Source: an uncultured Haemophilus sp.
Lineage (GTDB): Bacteria > Pseudomonadota > Gammaproteobacteria > Enterobacterales > Pasteurellaceae
Length of the DNA stretch: 22,599 bases
Reading direction: 5' to 3'
NCBI RefSeq assembly: GCF_905207935.1
Contig: NZ_CAJLNI010000015.1
Span: 1 to 22,599 of the forward strand
Every line of letters begins with the position of its first letter. Positions within the stretch are counted from its first letter, which is position 1. The notes beneath the pieces were generated by a model. That model saw only the letters and a program-made list of their open reading frames with translations, had not been told where the DNA came from and did not search any database. Shown here in pieces: positions 22,115 to 22,599 of the stretch. Made by a program: the position numbers and the translations under genes.

Positions 22115-22599
22115 ATGAATCATGTTTTTAAAATTATTTGGAATAAAGTAAATCAATGCTGGGTTGCTGTTTCAGAACTAAGCAAATCTGTGGGTAAATC
22201 ATCTCAAACTGACAAACGTAAAGCATTAAATGTAATTATTGGCGCTGCAGTTTTAGCGGGTGTAAGCACAACTGCAATGGCTGAAACCAATGTAGTATTA
22301 AATAATGATGGAAATATTGTTGGTGGAACTAATGTGAGTGCTGTAGCCGGAGTTGGTACCACAGGTGATTCTGTCGTTTTAGGTAAAAAAGCAAAATCAG
22401 AAGCAACAGAGAGCATAGTAATTGGTAATAACGTGACAAACAAAGCACGTTGGTCAATAACATTAGGAAATAATGCAACAAGTCAATCAGGATATGGTGT
22501 CACTCTTGGTGATCGCGCATCAAGTGGCACAGGTACAAACTCGGTTGCTATCGGTTTAATGGCAAAAACCTCTAATGAGAAAGTAGGTGGAAATAGCCA
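22115..22599 (+). CDS. Trimeric autotransporter adhesin, N-terminal part (partial, runs off the window)
   Basis: The frame opens at ATG 22115, with AGGAA eight bases upstream, and stays open for 161 codons to the window edge. The first 30 residues, MNHVFKIIWNKVNQCWVAVSELSK onward, form an extended signal peptide region (ESPR) typical of very large type V secreted proteins. A basic stretch and a hydrophobic core (ALNVIIGAAVLAGVSTTAMA) follow, with predicted cleavage after Ala56. The mature part has YadA/Hia-like head repeats: SVVLGKKAKS, SIVIGNNVTN, SITLGNNATS, GVTLGDRASS and NSVAIGLMAK. Known relatives (Hia, Hsf, YadA) are outer-membrane trimeric adhesins. The stalk and the C-terminal anchor must lie beyond the window, so the exact type and intactness cannot be judged. 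Confidence 0.9.
   Translation, partial: MNHVFKIIWNKVNQCWVAVSELSKSVGKSSQTDKRKALNVIIGAAVLAGVSTTAMAETNVVLNNDGNIVGGTNVSAVAGVGTTGDSVVLGKKAKSEATESIVIGNNVTNKARWSITLGNNATSQSGYGVTLGDRASSGTGTNSVAIGLMAKTSNEKVGGNS

Noticed and set aside
22204..22443. Minus-strand open frame opposite the adhesin start
   Set aside because: It is a shadow of the plus-strand adhesin frame, rich in Thr/Pro/Val from antisense repeats, with no ribosome site or family.
1..22599. Defence island, prophage, insertion sequence, CRISPR array, tRNA or rRNA
   Set aside because: No transposase, integrase, repeat-spacer pattern or cloverleaf was found on reading both strands; nearly all space is taken by conserved housekeeping genes.

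Overview
The window is about 22.6 kb of a Pasteurellaceae chromosome, most likely a Haemophilus of the H. parainfluenzae / H. influenzae type. Three things point there: the low G+C content, proteins that align closely with remembered E. coli and H. influenzae orthologues, and 22 exact copies (counted by eye) of the Hin-type DNA uptake signal AAGTGCGGT in both orientations, about one per kb. Nearly everything is core metabolism or translation. No phage, insertion sequence, CRISPR array, rRNA or tRNA gene was seen, and no obviously new multi-gene system. The most interesting signals are regulatory RNAs and operators, plus the start of a surface adhesin at the right edge.

Positions 1-7994 hold the tail of an unidentified plus-strand gene, a bidirectional terminator made of two inverted uptake signals, and a compact minus-strand tryptophan operon read as trpE-trpG-(tautomerase-like)-trpD-trpCF-ydfG-trpB-trpA. 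It has a good sigma-70 promoter overlapped by a TrpR-type operator, and the leader is too short for classical attenuation. Upstream lies azoR (minus strand) with its own terminator.

Positions 8838-13411 hold plus-strand translation genes: thrS, yeaD, infC, rpmI and rplT. The thrS leader carries a hairpin copying the anticodon arm of tRNA-Thr(CGU), as expected for feedback control by ThrRS. infC starts on a rare ATT/ATC codon. The 179-nt infC-rpmI gap is strongly foldable and sits where E. coli keeps its L20 autoregulatory leader.

Positions 13421-18321 hold the xseB-ispA-dxs isoprenoid operon (minus strand) and divergent thiI (plus strand), the same arrangement as in E. coli. ThiI (tRNA 4-thiouridine and thiamine sulfur transfer) and Dxs (DXP for isoprenoids, thiamine and pyridoxal) both feed thiamine synthesis.

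Positions 18320-21873 hold ybhK (minus strand) and the divergent molybdopterin operon moaA-moaC-moaD-moaE. The moaA leader matches the position and general build of the Moco RNA motif. From 21874 to the end there is an AT-rich upstream region with three 11-bp tandem repeats, followed by the 5' part of a trimeric autotransporter adhesin gene that runs off the window.
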